Of a stretch of 64,000 bases of DNA, positions 10,871 to 20,339 are shown piece by piece. Numbering within the stretch: the stretch's first letter is position 1; each line of letters begins with the position of its first letter. The translations under genes and the position numbers were made by a program. The notes beneath the pieces are model-generated. The model worked only from the letters and a program-made list of their open reading frames with translations, did no database searches and was not told the DNA's origin. Source of the stretch: Schistocephalus solidus (Eukaryota; Platyhelminthes; Cestoda; Diphyllobothriidea; Diphyllobothriidae); the NCBI GenBank assembly GCA_017591395.1, contig WEDG01002890.1, positions 1 to 64,000 on the forward strand. Reading direction: 5' to 3'.

Positions 10871-13139
10871 TTTATGTGTGCCAACGCATATTTTACGCAG
10901 TTGCATAAACAATATACTTGTACAGGCCTGACGAGAATTCATCAAAATCTAACGTATGCTAGGCATATTTGCTTTTTATTTCTAATGACGGTTGAAAACG
11001 CATGACCCACTAGCTGTTTCAACATTGTTTCCCCGGTCTGAAATCTAGTAACACGTTCACTGACCTCCTCCTCCCCCTCTATTTTCATTGCTAAGAATTG
11101 GCCTATGCAGAGAAAACGATCATGCGGGCTCCTGCTGGTGAACGCCGCCTCTCCAGTGACAACATTTTCAAACCAAATCGCTGTGTAATTATCACGCCAC
11201 CTGTCCGCATTGGTGATGAAATTGCGGCAGCCAACGCTTCAGATGCAAACGATTGCGACCATTGACAGTAAATAGAGGAGATGGTACTGGTGGCTCCACT
11301 ACTTTGCGTTCATCACTCTTATCGGTCGTTATATCTGATGGTAGATTGGACTACGAATCCTAAGCGTCGAGCGAATAAAATCCTTTTTATTGCCATCACG
11401 TCGCCGGTTGCGAAAGTGAATACCCCAGTACACATCTGCGTGATTTTCAGCTAGCTTGCTTGAATATATAGCGGAAGTCTGAGGTTCCTCCTTGAAGTTC
11501 CATTCTGAAACCTACCTCAGCGGCTGTGAGCTGAGCAGTAATCAATAACTGAGAAGAAGAATAAGAAGAAGCAACAGAAGAATGGGTGAAAATAAAGTCT
11601 TAGACTGGGATGACTAACCTCAGTTTTGTACCTGTCGATAGCCATTCAATCTTGCATCTAAGATCCAACGGCATGGGACTTTATTAAAATCAGCTGACGG
11701 CTGATAAATACTTCAAGGGATGGTATATAAAGCTCATTACACGATTGGCCATGATTTCACTCTTGGTTTTGATTTATCTGTGACGGTTGACAGTAAAATA
11801 AACACTAATCACCGTCCCGATTCGCCCTGTACGTCGGACACGGGAGTATGGATCCCTCCACAGTAATCCAGGTTTGCATGCATTAATTTCCAGGTGTGGT
11901 TTTCGTTAAGAGTAGGACTAAATTTAGGACACGGGAAAACGTACCACCCTGAAATTTAGCGCAACGTCACCTGAATTACTGGTGGAGGGGGGATTAACAT
12001 TGTCCTGTTCGACCATCATATCTTTGTAGGCAATAGCCCTCAGTCTCTGCCATAAACGTCCCAAGTAGGCCTCTCTGCGTTATGAAATTTAAAATGTTTA
12101 AGCCTTTCCAAGCTTTGTAATATTTTGCTATTATTGCATGCTCAAGATGGTGGTCCGTGCCATTCAACTGGTAAAACCCTGTAAGTCAAAAAACACTAGC
12201 TCCGAAAAACGCATTTTTCGTATCCAAAGCAATGCAAGAATACTTCTTTTTTTTCTTCCATATGACGTCCAAAAACATCAAGACTGTATTAGCCTTTTAT
12301 AGTTAAAATATTTTTCTCTCAGAGTTTTAGCTGGCGGCATCTCAACACGCACAAAGGGGGTGGGTAGGGTAGGTCCTTCATTGAGTTGTAACAGTGAAAA
12401 AGGTTAGCTCGTGGTTCTGATGAATAAGCACTCAGAGACCAGCAGCAACGGTACTACTGGCTCCCGGTGGGTGCGAGTTTCACAAGCTGACTTCCGCAAC
12501 ATTCGATGACGGCTCTGTGAGATGGCAACTAAGAAGCTTGATTAAATTAACCCGCTTGTGATGGCTGCCTTGTAGTTAGGTTCTTGACAAAAAAATGGTA
12601 GAAGAGACAACTTTGAGCAGCCACTGGAATAGCGCCTGTACCCAAACTCTCCAATTAACCCCCTCGAACTAGGATGCTGGTTGGAGCATGAGCGACAAGA
12701 TATCAATTTATACGACCTAGCTATAGGACTGTTTTCCATACATCGAACAGACGCACAACAAATTATTGCATTTTGACACTCAACGTCCAGGGTCCTTTAG
12801 ATGTGAGTGTTACACAGAAGTTACTTCGTTCAGTATTTTGTTATCAGTGGTCCGATTTAGCCTTGTAAAATGATCTGACGCCTCCAGCTCCTATACGTCT
12901 TATGCATGAGATTTTTCTAGCTTCTATGTTTTTTAGCACTGGAACCAACAGTTCGTTGCAAGCTCCTTGATACGTCTACCCACTTGGAGGATTCTGAAAA
13001 ATGGCAACAATACCAGTGGTGCACATGATATCCATTACAATCAACGTTTATACCTCATAGAAATCCAAAATTTATTTCGAATTCCTCATATCCCCTGGAT
13101 TACACAAATGCCCAAAATTAAGCTAGTCTCTTTTCAGTA
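10871..13139. other. Unassigned; one repeat shared with 13.5 kb
   Basis: No credible gene. About 11,900-11,990 (GGACACGGGAAAACGTACC, then CCTGAAATTTAGCGCAA) resembles 13,490-13,610 in part (CCTGAAATTTATCGCAAGGC), indicating a shared, diverged repeat. Other ORFs below 81 codons are unsupported. Confidence 0.35.
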
Positions 13140-13340
13140 TGGCGTAAGGAAGGCTTGTATGGCCGCGTAAACGGGGCACGAAAACAGGAGCCGCCCGCAG
13201 TACCCATGACTTTGTGAGAAATTGCGGAAAAATTACGGTTGTGATTAAGGTGAGAGTAAGGACGAAGTTAAGGGTTAGGTTTAAGGTTTGGGGTAAGGAC
13301 AAAGATTGGTTCAGGGTCAGAATTATGCTAAGGGTTGGGG
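13140..13340 (+). repeat. Degenerate telomere-like (TTAGGG-related) tract
   Basis: About 13,225-13,340 consists of G/T/A-rich words such as GTTAAGGGTTAGGTTTAAGG and CTAAGGGTTGGGGTTTCGG, i.e. decayed TTAGGG-type repeats read on the plus strand. The preceding 13,140-13,210 (GTAAGGAAGGCTTGTATGGC...) is similar to the sequence just before the second tract at 14,060, so a larger unit was duplicated. TTAGGG is the telomeric repeat of flatworms. Overlapping ORFs with Val/Arg/Leu runs are artefacts. Confidence 0.6.
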
Positions 13341-14059
13341 TTTCGGTTCGTGCTTCTAGCAGCAATCTGTTTGGGTGCGCTGCGTTTCGATCGGCTCGAC
13401 GGTGGGAAACAATTGCCCTTCGGGAGTCGTCTACCTATGCACAGGTGTCTGGACAATAATGCGTTGCCGAAATACGTGTCCTACAAACCTCTGGTCAACA
13501 TAGAGGTGGTGAGACGCGAGACAGGGGAATATTTACCCTTCCTGAAATTTATCGCAAGGCCACCTGTTTTAAGGAGGCAGGGCGTTCCCATTCCCGTGTC
13601 CGTCCCACTGTGCCGCGAGGCAAATGTTAACCCGCACCTCAGATAATTACTACTTAGGTAGACTTGCATGACAGTAAAGGCAGCCACCATAATGAGGAGG
13701 CCTTAAAAGGCATAGACGGTGTTCATTTCTTCGCTACCTGTAAACAATAGGATACAGAACACAGAACTGCCAGCCAAGATAGTGGAGTTCGCTGACGAGG
13801 CCAGGATGAGTGTTATCGGTGCTGTGGCGTGCCTGAGAGAGAGAGGGCTTGCGTCTGCTACCGTAATGAGTTTGTTAGAGACATTGCTGCTATAATTGTA
13901 TGGGCCTGCTTGCGTCATGCGAGGTCTGACCGCATGTGCGATTTGAGCTTAAGTTTATCATGGGTCTAGTACTAAAAATGCTGGGAGTAAGCTGAATTAA
14001 CTTCTCATATCCGTGAGCGCTACAGCTCCACAATAATAATTGGTCTCTGTGTAGCCCCT
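13341..14059. other. Repeat-like, no gene supported
   Basis: Open frames up to 103 codons exist on both strands (13335-13646 plus, 13481-13690 minus). 13,490-13,610 matches sequence near 11.9 kb, so I treat the region as repetitive rather than genic. Confidence 0.35.
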
Positions 14060-14310
14060 AGTGGTAAGGATACCTTGCATGGCCACCTTAACAGGAAACA
14101 GTAAAGGGAACCCTCCACAGTATACGTGGATTTGCGCAAAATTCTGGGGAAATTAGGTTTAGGATTAAGGTGAAGTTTGGGTTGAAGTTTGGGTTAAGTG
14201 CCGGGATCGGCTAAGGGTTAAGGTTTGTGTTCGTTTTAACTATAGGGTTAGATTAAGTGTGGGCCTAGGGTTAAGATTAAGGTAACAGTTTCATTTTATG
14301 TAAGGATTGG
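14060..14310 (+). repeat. Second telomere-like tract with shared flank
   Basis: A flank similar to 13,140-13,215 (GGTAAGGATACCTTGCATGG) is followed from about 14,148 by GATTAAGGTGAAGTTTGGG, GGCTAAGGGTTAAGG, ATAGGGTTAGATTAAG and CTAGGGTTAAGATTAAGG. These are again decayed TTAGGG-like words on the plus strand. Confidence 0.6.
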
Positions 14311-14530
14311 AGTCAGCGTTAAGAAATAACCTCCAGACCGCATGCGCATCGTCAGACGCAAATAATGAGGAGCTTTTTTCCACCAAAAGTAGACCCTCAG
14401 TGGAAGTACTTATACTTATGACTCCCCAGGCCAATATCGTTTAAGCCAATATCAGGGAAACCCCAACATCGGCCAGACAAATTATTCGACAGAACCCCTG
14501 GACAGAGGTGCTGTGGACAGATCACAATGT
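14311..14530 (+). repeat. Duplicated segment, copy 1
   Basis: About 220 bp, from AATAACCTCCAGACCGCATG to GCTGTGGACAGATCACAATG, is repeated in direct orientation at 16,028-16,255 with small indels. The shared content is not coding-like. Confidence 0.8.
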
Positions 14531-15737
14531 ACCCATTTGTTCCGCCTATTTTTACACCTCGGTTTGGGCACCACATACACTTTCCAAATATTTACACTAC
14601 TTAATGGGTTGTACAGTTTTAAATTATTCAGAATTTTATCATGTTATTGCATATAATTCATAGGAATAACCAGTTCTGCGTCCGCTTTCGTTATTCACAG
14701 CCTCCCCAACGTTCAGGCAGTTTTTTAACCTTGCGCTTGCAGAACTCCGCGAGTTTGGATGCAACGATGTAATTGATCCAAATTATGAAGATCCGCGTTA
14801 TAATTGCAGTCACATTTTGGTCAAGCGATGGAGAACGATTCTAATTCGACGGATCAGGGTCGGACGAATATAAAGAATATGAAAATATCCTCCCGGTCGA
14901 GCTCTTCAATGACAGTTTTGGCGAATTCTCTGACGTGGAGCCTGGTATTGCCATGCTTCAAAATGGCACCATTGCCGACCTGTTTCCTCTCAAGCCATTC
15001 ATAATGAATAATTCCCTCCCTATTACACCGAACACAGAGCATCGTCTTGCAAGGGTGAAGACCAAGATCTGTTCGAGTTGTCTCTTGCTTGCTGGGGCAT
15101 AACCATTATTTCCTTTGTTCCATATTCACATGCAACCACAGCATCAAAAATGGGCGATGGGCGAAGCAATGTCGGGCCAGTAATGGGGCAGGAACCTTTG
15201 CAAGCGGAAGCTTGTGGTCCTTAATCAAAGCATACGCACAGCAAGAACCAAGCTCTTGAACCTTTCCCTCGATTGTAGATGGCGAGTTATTCTTGATTTG
15301 TCACATCCCGACTCTCTGGCCAATCCCTTCAAGCATCTACTAATTCATTAAATGTTTGGTGGGGAGCTGTATAGAGTAAATCTTGTCAAAGCCTGACTTC
15401 CGTCCAGAGCGTGGAGCGTCCGTCATGCCAAAATCGTCTTATTTGAGACGTGCAGACCATTCCTGAGCTGCTGTTTTAGCAATCGACACTTTTTTTCCGT
15501 AAACGCCACAAATGTTTGGGGCGTCCAGCGCAAAAAAAACATCGCGCGGGGCAGGATCGAACCGGAGACCTCACCCTCAAAAGACTGCGGCACTCCCATC
15601 GCGGTGCTCTAAAAGCCGACGTATGAGGAAAATTATTGTGTCGGTTGTCAAACGCCAGCCTCCAAGTTAAATAAACTAGGGGAAGAAATCAGGATTATGA
15701 AGAATTTTATACAGCAGACCCTCGTTTGAGATGAAGA
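14531..15737. other. Unassigned
   Basis: No recognised gene or repeat. A tRNA B-box-like word (GGTTCGATCCTGCC, minus strand near 15,550) is present, but there is no matching acceptor stem. Short ORFs at 14804-15004 (+) and 14854-15042 (-) overlap each other. Confidence 0.3.
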
Positions 15738-16109
15738 ATGCCAGCATCTACACATAGGATAATACGGAGTCGAGCACAAGGCAACCTACACAAAAAATCT
15801 CCAGAAAGTGCGAATATGGTATCTAGGCTACCAGTCAAGAGTAGTGACGCAGAGCCTCCAGGAACACTCAAGAATAAGAAAAAGGCGAAAGTCAAGACAA
15901 AAGGGATAGGTCACAAAAATCTGAAGAGGAAGATGTTGAATAAGCCGGAAAAGCAATCAAAGGTACAAAAGGAAATCGATCATGATGTAAAAATGTACGA
16001 GCTAAACGAAACACAGCAAATATCGATCAAAGAAAATAACCTCCAGACCATATGCGCGTCGTCAGAGGCAAATAATGAGGAGCTCTTGTCCACCAAAAGG
16101 ACGCCTTAA
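15738..16109 (+). CDS. Hypothetical Lys-rich ORF, low support
   Basis: 123 codons, strongly basic in the centre (KNKKKAKVKTKG, HKNLKRKMLNKPEKQSK), with an ATG at 15,738. The last about 27 codons lie inside the duplicated segment whose other copy (14.3 kb) is not open in the same way, so the C-terminus is repeat-derived. It lies about 330 bp upstream of a CR1-like element and could be part of a nucleic-acid-binding ORF1-type protein, but I see no diagnostic motif. It may be chance. Confidence 0.25.
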   Translation: MPASTHRIIRSRAQGNLHKKSPESANMVSRLPVKSSDAEPPGTLKNKKKAKVKTKGIGHKNLKRKMLNKPEKQSKVQKEIDHDVKMYELNETQQISIKENNLQTICASSEANNEELLSTKRTP

Positions 16110-16255
16110 AAGTAGACCCACATTGGAAGTACTCACACTTACGACTCCCCAGGCCAATAGCGTTGAAGCCAATATCGGGTAGGGCCTGACCTCGTCCAGA
16201 CAAACTATTCGACAGAACCCCTGGACAGAGGTGCTGTGGACAGATCACAATGCAT
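16028..16255 (+). repeat. Duplicated segment, copy 2
   Basis: Direct repeat of 14,311-14,530, including ATTCGACAGAACCCCTGGAC and the terminal GGACAGATCACAATG. It contains a short insertion (AGGACGCCTTAA) relative to copy 1. Confidence 0.8.
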
Positions 16256-16439
16256 GGTCGTCCATAGGCTTCGTGAAGCAACCAACGAAAACCCCAGGTG
16301 TAGGATAAATTATGATATTATGGCCTTGGAGTGAAATAATAAGAGAGGATGGAACAATAAAGGTTTTGAAACTTTTCCGTCTAAATACTGAAGATAACAC
16401 AAACTCCCACGAAAATAAATCAAGGCCTTTATAGGTAAT

Positions 16440-17525
16440 TTTGAAAAAAAACAAACTTCAGAGAGACCTTCTACTCAAGCAAACAGCTGGGGGAGTCCCA
16501 GGTAACAGAGGCATTTTTTCAACCGAACTATTCTGTACAAGAGAGAACGAAAGGGAGGTTGCTAAAAGCGAAATTGGAGAACTTGAAAGAACAGGGAAAG
16601 AAGGGACTGGTAATAAGGAACGGAGTGGTTGAGTACAAAAACCCCTCCTGTAGAGGACGCCCGTCATTCTGACGGTCTACTGATCACCTAGAAACGATCC
16701 GCAGTCAGACAGTAGCCTGCTAGACGATTAAGAAGCGTTTGATAGCCGATCCGAGGTAATGATTATGGACAATTTTAACGCTCCGAATATCGATTGAAAT
16801 CTGAGCTCTGTACCAGTCTCAGAATTAAATTTCGATCGCAGCTTTCTAGAAGCAATGCACAAATGCTTCCTAACTCAACATTTTAGTCTCTAATTGTTTG
16901 GAACTTGGACTGACAAAAGCGCCTGACAGCGTCAATGTTGGGAACTGTCCACCCCCATAGGGCAAAAGGTAGTATTGCGATGGGAATCTTCACACTTCTC
17001 TATTCCCGATCAAAGCACCACTGACAGACGCAAAAATATGGCGTGGGGATTTTACCCAAATGAAACGTACTGTGCGCTGTATAGATTAGAATGAAACATT
17101 TACCGGGTGCATTCTAGAGGATTGGTTGGAATTTAAGGCCTTATCATCAGCTACTGTCCTGATTCGAAAACAAAGGTCACCAGCAGGCCCCAGTGGCTAA
17201 CAATGACACTGAAGAGTAAAGTAAACTGCAAGTGAAAGTTGTGGCAAACTTATATCAGGGAAAAGACCAACGAGGTGCTGATGAACTACAAGACGCAGAG
17301 AAATAGATGAAAAGCCCTGTTTATAAAACCGGCCAAAGTTTCGAGATTAACTTGATAAACCGTGCAGCAGAAAACCTGAAGCTCTTCTACAACTACATAA
17401 GGCAAGGCACCCGGAATAAGGGCCACACCCCTGTCTTACAAACGGATGAAGGTATTGAACTTTGCAAGGACGAGGGAAAGGATGAGCATCTATCTGAGTT
17501 CTTTCAGTCAGTTCTTACGAGATAA
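16440..17525 (+). mobile_element. CR1-like non-LTR element, ORF1 end, EN and linker remnants
   Basis: Three blocks occur in the order expected of a CR1-like LINE. At 16,545-16,670 one frame reads KLENLKEQGKKGLVIRNG, like the end of the ORF1 nucleic-acid-binding protein. At 16,760-16,800 MDNFNAPNID is a degenerate version of the endonuclease GDFNAP motif, followed by the EN C-terminal part. At 17,307-17,525 a 72-codon frame (YNYIRQGTRNKGHTPVLQ, DEHLSEFFQSVLT) matches the linker before the reverse transcriptase. The RT is cut off at 17,525, where an inverted RT fragment begins. Stops in every block: dead copy. Confidence 0.65.
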
Positions 17526-17651
17526 GCCAATCCTCGAGTCGATGCCAGTTTGTCTGTAGACTGGCTTCATCAGATTCTTTCTGGATGACCTTCCAAACTT
17601 TATGCCGTCAGCAAAGATGGTGATGTCACAGTTCAACCCATGTATGCAGTC

Positions 17652-17655
<4 letters not shown>
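17525..17655 (-). mobile_element. Inverted CR1-like RT fragment
   Basis: This is close to the reverse complement of 20,335-20,465, carrying the RT active-site region read on the minus strand (CDITIFADGIKF, where FADD would be expected). It abuts a TA microsatellite, as does its partner at 20.3 kb. Rearrangement through TA tracts or inverted insertion would explain the pair. Confidence 0.75.

Positions 17656-17707
<52 letters not shown>
17655..17707. repeat. (TA)n microsatellite
   Basis: A pure TA tract between the inverted RT fragment and a SINE-1 copy. Confidence 0.95.
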
Positions 17708-17710
<3 letters not shown>

Positions 17711-17832
17711 TCCCAGGTGTGCCACACTTGGGATTGGGTATGACTGGCTGATGACGGCTAATAAGCCAGAAATGGCCATTCCGGTCTCCCTTGTCTTTGT
17801 CGGTTCCATTCCATCCATTCCATATATATATA
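17708..17832 (+). repeat. SINE-1, short copy
   Basis: Begins within the B-box region (GAATCCCAGGTGTGCCACAC), contains an intact hammerhead-like segment (17,742-17,786) and stops after TTGTCTTTGTCGGTTCCATT. It ends in a short TATATATATA stretch. Confidence 0.8.
17742..17786 (+). ncRNA. Hammerhead-like motif in SINE-1
   Basis: The segment is identical in layout and sequence to 5412-5456: GACTGG/CCGGTC stem I, CTGATGA, GGCT-AATA-AGCC stem II, GAAA, ATGGCCATT stem III and cleavage position. It carries the same C.A mismatch at the base of stem II. Confidence 0.55.
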
Positions 17833-17984
17833 GAGAGGGAGAAAGACAAGAGACTGATTTTCGAGATATCAGTTTCAGATCAGGCCAGGTGATATGATGA
17901 GCAGAGAATGGGTTCGAAAATTTAGCTATCGCTATGGAGTTTCCGATTTCGGAAATTTCTGTATGGTGGACATAGTTACCGGAC

Positions 17985-18420
17985 ATGACTTTTTAGGGTC
18001 AGACCCGAAAAAGTCATGTCCGAAGCACCTGACTCCATGTCCTGCACCTCTAATAATTTCAGAAATTATTTACCCGATTATTCTCTGGAGTCCATATACC
18101 AGAAACCGCATAGAGAACGCTGGGGGACCCACTGAGGAGCCGAACCCCTCGTTGCTGTGTCACACAGCAGCAGAAACATCGGCGAAACACGTGTCTGGGC
18201 TTTTAGCTAGTATCTATGTCGGAAGTACGGTATAACGTCTTTGCCATATAAGATTCATACTACTTGTAGTACTACTTGTTTGTAGAATGGGCATTACGTG
18301 GTTATTCCACAGTGGTTGATTGTCTTCGACCCAAATGTTCATTGAAATTTCGGGTCTGACCCTAAAAAGTCATGTCCGAAGCACCTGACTCCATGTCCTG
18401 CACTTAATAATTTCAGAAAT
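17985..18420 (+). repeat. HHR-repeat, best copy, with 5' end repeated
   Basis: One full unit of about 357 bp runs from the AAGTCATGTCCGAAGCACCT block at 18,011 to the same block at 18,367, so the unit is followed by the start of a second unit in direct orientation. In between are TAATTTCAGAAATTATTTAC, the hammerhead, TTTTAGCTAGTATCTATGTC, and an inverted CTACTTGTAGTACTACTTG block. A unit plus partial repeat is the arrangement expected of dimer-processed or pseudo-LTR-flanked retroelement RNA. No protein-coding potential. Confidence 0.8.
18128..18199 (+). ncRNA. Hammerhead ribozyme motif, fully canonical
   Basis: Stem I CCCA (18,128-18,131) pairs with TGGG (18,196-18,199). CTGAGGA is at 18,132-18,138. 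Stem II GCCGA (18,139-18,143) pairs with TCGGC (18,179-18,183), with the conserved G-C closing pair; its apical part holds the hairpin TGCTGTG/CACAGCA. GAAA is at 18,184-18,187. Stem III A-T, C-G encloses ACGT. The cleavage triplet is GTC, C17 at 18,195. Every invariant hammerhead position is satisfied. Short stem III types are known from Penelope-like elements, schistosome SINEs and retrozymes and often act as dimers. Confidence 0.78.
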
Positions 18421-18428
18421 TATTCACC

Positions 18429-18430
<2 letters not shown>

Positions 18431-18466
<36 letters not shown>
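18431..18466. repeat. (TA)n microsatellite
   Basis: Separates the HHR-repeat from the left inverted repeat of PLE-B. Confidence 0.95.
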
Positions 18467-18468
<2 letters not shown>

Positions 18469-18640
18469 AATAACTGAGGTAGTATGCATTCCGAGATGAT
18501 AATGAAGAAAGAAGGTTCGTCGGAAAATCGAGTTTTACTCGTGAATTTTCAAGTTGGTCACACCAACCCGTCGTCAGACGAAATGAACAGAAAAGAAACG
18601 AAACGGTCAGATGACCAGTTTGTGCTACAGGACAGACAAG
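18467..18640 (-). repeat. PLE-B 3' terminal repeat (left arm)
   Basis: The minus strand reads ...TTCGTCTGACGACGGG, the hairpin GTTGGTGTGACCAAC, then TTGAAAATTCACGAG and on to the TA tract. The reverse complement recurs at 20,140-20,272 at the other end of the element, so the two arms form an inverted repeat of about 135 bp. Penelope-like elements commonly carry a partial inverted copy of their terminal repeat at the 5' end. Confidence 0.7.
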
Positions 18641-18904
18641 GACAGACAACCAACTGGGATGTGAGGAATGGCCACATAATTGGATTGGAGCCGGTTAGGG
18701 GGGGCTGTTAGGGCTCCCTGTGTCGGAGGCGAAGGGGGATGGTAACTGAATGCGACTGCAGACGGTAAACATGATGGTCGTCGATGCGGGATGGGGACAG
18801 AGGTAAGTGCACCGATGTTGGAGGTGTTAATAGTCTCAACTGTTGTTTGCCATGTCAGGGGAGGGGGTGGCTTCACAGTGAGATTCAACATGGCCCAGAA
18901 AAGA

Positions 18905-20118
18905 TTAGCGGTCCTGGTTAGGTTGTGGGCGCAAGTCAGTGAGCCGGGCACGCAGGCCTTTATATTGAGAGTCCAGATCGATATGGCAGTTGATGCTGTT
19001 TGTGTTGGAGTGCCAAGCTTCGAGGAATTCACGTGCCTGCTTGTTGGTAGCCATGGCGACCACTTCGGTTGCGTTCCAATTGAAGTGGTGGTCACAGTCC
19101 ACGGCGTGCGCAAACACGAGGGACAAGGGATCGCGTCGCCGGATAGCCAGTTTATGTTCGTTTATGCGGGTCCCAAGTTGTCGACCCGTGTGGCCTACGT
19201 ATGCGCTAGAGCAATTTGCACACGGAATGCGGTAAATTACAATCGTTTGCTGCTCTTTAACTGTGGGGTCTTTGACTCGCGATAGTGCTGCGCGCAGGGA
19301 GGACGCCGGTTTGTGAGCGATGGAGATGCCAAACCGATTTAATTGTCTGGCAATCGCTTCGGAAATTCCCTGCATGTAGGGTAGACAGTAGAATTTCCGC
19401 GAAACTCTTTCTCCATTAGACTCGACGCTTTGTGGTTGTCTCTGTCGTCTGAGACAGTTTTCAACAAAGCTGACCGGGTATCCATTGAGTCGGAATAAGC
19501 GATACAAGTAAGTAAGTTCCTTCCTAAGAAGGTCGTCCCTGCTACAGTAGCGAAAAGCCCGATTAAAAAGCGTTCGAACGCAACTCCTTTTGTGGTTAGC
19601 TGGATGGTTGCTGTCATAGTTTAGTATGATCTCAGCATTTGAGCCTTTGCGGTGCACGCTTGTTGTCAAGTCACCATTCTCCAGTTTTCGAATACTCACG
19701 TCTAGAAACGGGAGGATATTTCTCGTTGCCTCTTCGCGAGTAAATTTGATAGCTGGGAAAATATTATTCAGACTCTGATGCAGCTGCTCAACCTCACAGG
19801 TTTTCATGATAAAAAAAGGTATCATCTACATATCGGAGCAAACGTTGGCTTGAAATTTCGCATTACATCCTCCTCTAATTGTTGTAATACGAGTTCCGCG
19901 AGGAGACCCGATATCGGCGAGCCCATTGGAGTGCCCTTAACCTGTTGATAATATTTCCCATCGAATTGAAAAAAGTTCTTCAGACAGAGTTTAAGCATAT
20001 CTAGAACGTGTTGCAATGGCATATCGACAGCATTGTCTTGTAGGCGTCGAGCTACACTCTCAATTGCCAGGTCATGCGGTATTGAGGAAAATAAGGCAAT
20101 TGCATCGAATGATAGCAT
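18905..20118 (-). mobile_element. PLE-B: Penelope-like element, RT plus GIY-YIG endonuclease
   Basis: Minus-strand frame 19,822-20,118 encodes the RT palm (FDAIALFSSIPHD, then QQVKGTPMGSPISGLLAEL). The following frame (18,905-19,825) encodes the remainder of RT (ILPFLDVSIRKLENGD, then the HPANHKRSCVRTLFNRAF block) and a GIY-YIG-type endonuclease with IPCANCSSAYVGHTGRQLG and INEHKLAIRRRD, ending before a 3' untranslated part. The catalytic YVDD lies at the join and is followed by a run of seven T, where a one-base shift breaks the frame. The N-terminal RT region is missing (5' truncation at about 20,118). One frameshift and otherwise good coding sequence make it fairly recent. Confidence 0.85.
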
Positions 20119-20125
20119 GCATTCA

Positions 20126-20269
20126 TCTCACCATTTCATTTCTCCTCTGTTCATTTCGTCTGACGACGGGTTGGTGTGACCAACTTAAAAATTCACGAGT
20201 AAAACTCGATTTTTCCGACGAACCTTCTTTCTTCATTATCATCTCGGAATGCATACTACCTCAGTTATT

Positions 20270-20272
<3 letters not shown>
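20126..20272 (+). repeat. PLE-B inverted terminal repeat (right arm)
   Basis: The plus strand reads TTTCGTCTGACGACGGG, the GTTGGTGTGACCAAC hairpin, and AAACTCGATTTTTCCGACG, ending with TCAGTTATTCAATATATA. It mirrors 18,467-18,600. It joins directly to the 5'-truncated RT. Confidence 0.7.

Positions 20273-20335
<63 letters not shown>
20272..20335. repeat. (TA)n microsatellite
   Basis: A pure TA tract separating the PLE-B right arm from a CR1-like RT fragment. Confidence 0.95.

Positions 20336-20339
<4 letters not shown>

Noticed and set aside
15535..15620. Possible tRNA gene (minus strand, GGTTCGATCCTGCC)
   Set aside because: B-box-like word present, but no complementary acceptor stem or D arm.
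18540..18600. Hammerhead-like boxes in the PLE-B terminal repeat (CTGACGA, hairpin, GAAA)
   Set aside because: The boxes and a GTTGG/CCAAC stem II are present, but stem I (TTCGT/ACGAA) would leave extra unpaired bases and a G at the cleavage position, so the fold does not meet hammerhead rules.
18625..19113. 162-codon minus ORF
   Set aside because: Out-of-frame shadow of the GIY-YIG region of PLE-B running into its untranslated 3' part.
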